Below are positions 60,304-62,000 of a DNA stretch of 62,000 bases, one piece after another. The notes under the pieces are model-generated. The model saw nothing but the letters and a program-made list of their open reading frames with translations, was not told where the DNA came from and did no database searches. The stretch lies in the NCBI GenBank assembly GCA_037447655.1, contig JBBHKE010000099.1, forward strand, positions 1 to 62,000, read 5' to 3'. The position numbers and the translations under genes were made by a program. Position 1 is the stretch's first letter. Each line of letters begins with the position of its first letter. Origin of the DNA: Zygnema cylindricum. Lineage: Eukaryota > Streptophyta > Zygnematophyceae > Zygnematales > Zygnemataceae.

Positions 60304-61937
60304 TATAACATAAAATAGCACCAGTTCCGCTCACCTGTTTCACTGCCCAGTCCTTTTCTCCCTCGGCTTTCCTCCTCTCCTCCTCCGCCTTCCTCCTCTC
60401 TGCCCTCTCCCTCTCCCTCTCCTCCTCCGCCTCTTTCCTCCGCCTCTCCTCCCTCTCTCTCTCCTCTCTCTCTCTCTTGCTCTCCTCCTTGGCCATTTCC
60501 GCCTCCCTCTTCGCCTCCTCGGCCACCCTCTGAGCCGCAGCGACTACTTCTGTCACTCTCACTAGTTCCGCCATAATTCCCGCGAACTCATTACCGCTCC
60601 CTTCCTCTCCCTCTCCTCTCCCTCCTCTGGTTCCTCCACTCCCATTCTTACTACCTCCACCGCTCCGTTCCCTCGAACTGAATTCACTCTCTCTCTCCCC
60701 AAAATTTCCAGAATGCTTCAACATTCTGAAAGGAGAAGGACTGGGAGAGAGAGAAGGAGATGCAGAGGAAGAGGATCCATTTCGGATACTAACCATACCA
60801 GATTTTTTGTTTTTGTTAAAATCACTTGAAAATCTTCCTCTCGGAGATCCCTTTTCGTACGGATTTACGGAAACCGTTCCTTTTTCCGGTCCTTCGTTTT
60901 CTGTTATTTTGTAAACTCCATTTTCTGTTTCATTCCTCATTCCCCAATTTGCGCTTTTTCGTCTCTGCTCTCCCAAGGGTTGACTCTTTTGGCGTTGACT
61001 TTGGCTGTGCTGACTTTGACTTTGATGACTTTGTTGACTTTGATTTTGTTGAATTTGGCTTAAAAATTGGACCAAAATGTCGCGCGCCCCATTTTCTATT
61101 CCTAATTTTTCGTCAGATTGGGGTATTTCTTGAAAAGGAATAATTTCATCCTTGTGGTTACTTTCGCTAAAGTTGTGGTTTAAGTCGGGTATATTATTAA
61201 CACTTTCTCCATTTTTCCGAATGGTTTCCATGGGATTAATGTATTCAGTTTTGGGAAAAAACCCGTTGGGAGTATCCACTTCTGCAATAGGAGGATCATT
61301 AAAATAAAGGAGAGAAGACAAAGAATTTCCTATTTTTTGCGTATCTAAAAGAGGAGAAATTAAATTTTCTTCCTTTAATTCATTTTTGTCGGTTTCTATT
61401 GCAGTAACCATAACGGAATCGTTACGATATATCGATTTTTTACTCACAGTTTTCCAAGGCGGGCTTTCTTTTAAATCACTGTTTATGAAAAGATTTCCGG
61501 AGAAGTTATTAAATTTAACGGACGGGGAAGGATTTTGTTTCATGCTGCCCGAAACCGGAAAAACTTTAATTTCGTGGCTCGGACTCGCAGTTCGAGCTAA
61601 AGTTTTCCACGAATCGGCGCTGCCCGAAAAATTTACAGGGATCTCTCGCGGAGACGATTGAATCGTACTTTTTGAAGTCACGTTCGAAATCAAATCCGGG
61701 TGCGAAAGTCTCAAATTTGCAGAGAACTCTTTCATTTTCACATGTTCGTTTACAGCTTTATTTTCAAGTTGTTTTTCCGAAGAAAAACTGTTCCATGTGT
61801 CCTTTTCTGCTTCCGTTGACGCGGGAAGATCTCTGATTCTTTTTCCGCTTTGATAAACAACTAATCCACAATAAGGAGGTAAATGGAGGGAGCAATAATC
61901 TGCAATTTTAGAAGTTCCTTTTCGAAGTAAAGTGGAT
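56529..61937 (-). CDS. USP / coiled-coil / protein kinase / U-box protein (PUB-B), 5' end beyond the window
   Basis: A paralogue of PUB-A, read leftwards. Exons: 61937-60335 (entering from the right edge), 59840-59544, 58256-58048, 57887-57308 and 56726-56529 (stop TAG). The first visible exon carries the end of a universal stress protein domain (IADYCSLHLPPYCGLVVYQS), a long Ser/Asn/Gln-rich linker and a strongly charged coiled coil (EEAKREAEMAKEESKRERE). The kinase shows IGEGAHGTVYSG, VAVKRIK, HLDVKPANILL (Leu replaces the Arg of HRD, the catalytic Asp is kept), DVGLA and GYVDPMY. The U-box reads FICPITQ, EIMESPVIAADGFTYEQEAI and TSPMTN. The exon junctions fall at the same places as in PUB-A. 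The USP start is outside the window. Function as a stress-linked kinase / E3 ligase is by family. Confidence 0.9.
56951..57136. mobile_element. MITE family E2 copy in the last PUB-B intron
   Basis: Bounded by TACACCGCTAATCG and CGATTAGCGGTGTA with terminal TA dinucleotides. It is the cleanest copy of the family in the window, 186 bases, and non-coding. Confidence 0.85.
58640..59222 (-). repeat. Heptamer satellite (TTGGACA) in a PUB-B intron
   Basis: About 580 bases of TTGGACA / TTGGATT units on the + strand, so CCAATGT on the transcript. A more degenerate extension reaches about 58420. Frames such as MSNVQCP repeats are by-products of a 7-base unit. A short outlier (59475-59512) lies beyond the MITE at 59244. 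Confidence 0.95.
59244..59446. mobile_element. Degenerate MITE family E2 relative inside the heptamer region
   Basis: Bounded by TAGACCGTGAATCG and a TTCACGGTGTA end, with ATTAGCGTTA-type internal motifs. It is flanked on both sides by heptamer repeat, so it inserted into that array. Confidence 0.65.
59845..60302 (-). repeat. CT-rich repeat (transcript strand) in a PUB-B intron
   Basis: GAGAGGGA units on the + strand filling the intron between exons 60335 and 59840, ending against the acceptor. The right end is a pure GA run (60255-60298). Confidence 0.92.
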
Positions 61938-62000
61938 CTGGAAATATACCCCATTTGTACCCAGAAAAGGAAAAAAAGATAAAGGGGCGTGTTAGGATTT

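Overview
The window looks like nuclear DNA of a green plant-lineage organism. The genes have many introns with GT-AG junctions. Two genes carry the plant-type architecture of universal stress protein domain, kinase and U-box. The retroelement primer sites match the plant initiator tRNA-Met. Very long simple repeats, large introns and abundant transposon debris suggest a repeat-rich genome, and a charophyte alga such as Chara is my best guess. That is inference; the sequence contains no taxonomic marker.

Layout, left to right. (1) 1-10576, + strand: DNA polymerase lambda, entering from the left edge and complete to its stop, with introns full of CT-rich and minisatellite repeats. (2) 10.6-32.4 kb: transposon-rich intergenic DNA. 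It holds a compact 3.2-kb LTR element on the minus strand (15791-19022), a terminal-inverted-repeat element abutted by a second one (19219-20615), a decayed Ty1/copia element (23596-30059), and several copies of a dispersed family called R1 here. (3) 32.5-35.4 kb, +: a tyrosyl-DNA phosphodiesterase 1 gene with an FHA-like N-terminus, its C-terminal half not found. (4) 37.2-42.5 kb, +: a USP / coiled-coil / kinase / U-box gene (PUB-A). (5) 42.3-48.5 kb: a tandem duplication of the DNA between the convergent PUB-A and V-ATPase G genes, including the last exon of each, with a 10-N assembly gap at the junction. (6) 48.35-50.57 kb, -: V-ATPase subunit G. (7) 51.5-53.4 kb, +: a decayed hAT transposase. 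(8) 56.5-61.9 kb, -: a second USP / coiled-coil / kinase / U-box gene (PUB-B), a paralogue of PUB-A with the same intron positions, running off the right edge.

Polymerase lambda and TDP1 both act in DNA end repair. PUB-A and PUB-B are probable stress-responsive kinase / E3 ligases flanking a proton-pump subunit gene. I see no evidence that these genes form a functional cluster. The observations I find most worth checking are the LTR elements whose tRNA-Met primer-binding site also carries the probable gag start codon, the split duplication around the gap, the tandem decoy 3' splice sites in the polymerase gene, and the polypyrimidine repeats lying next to exons on the sense strand.
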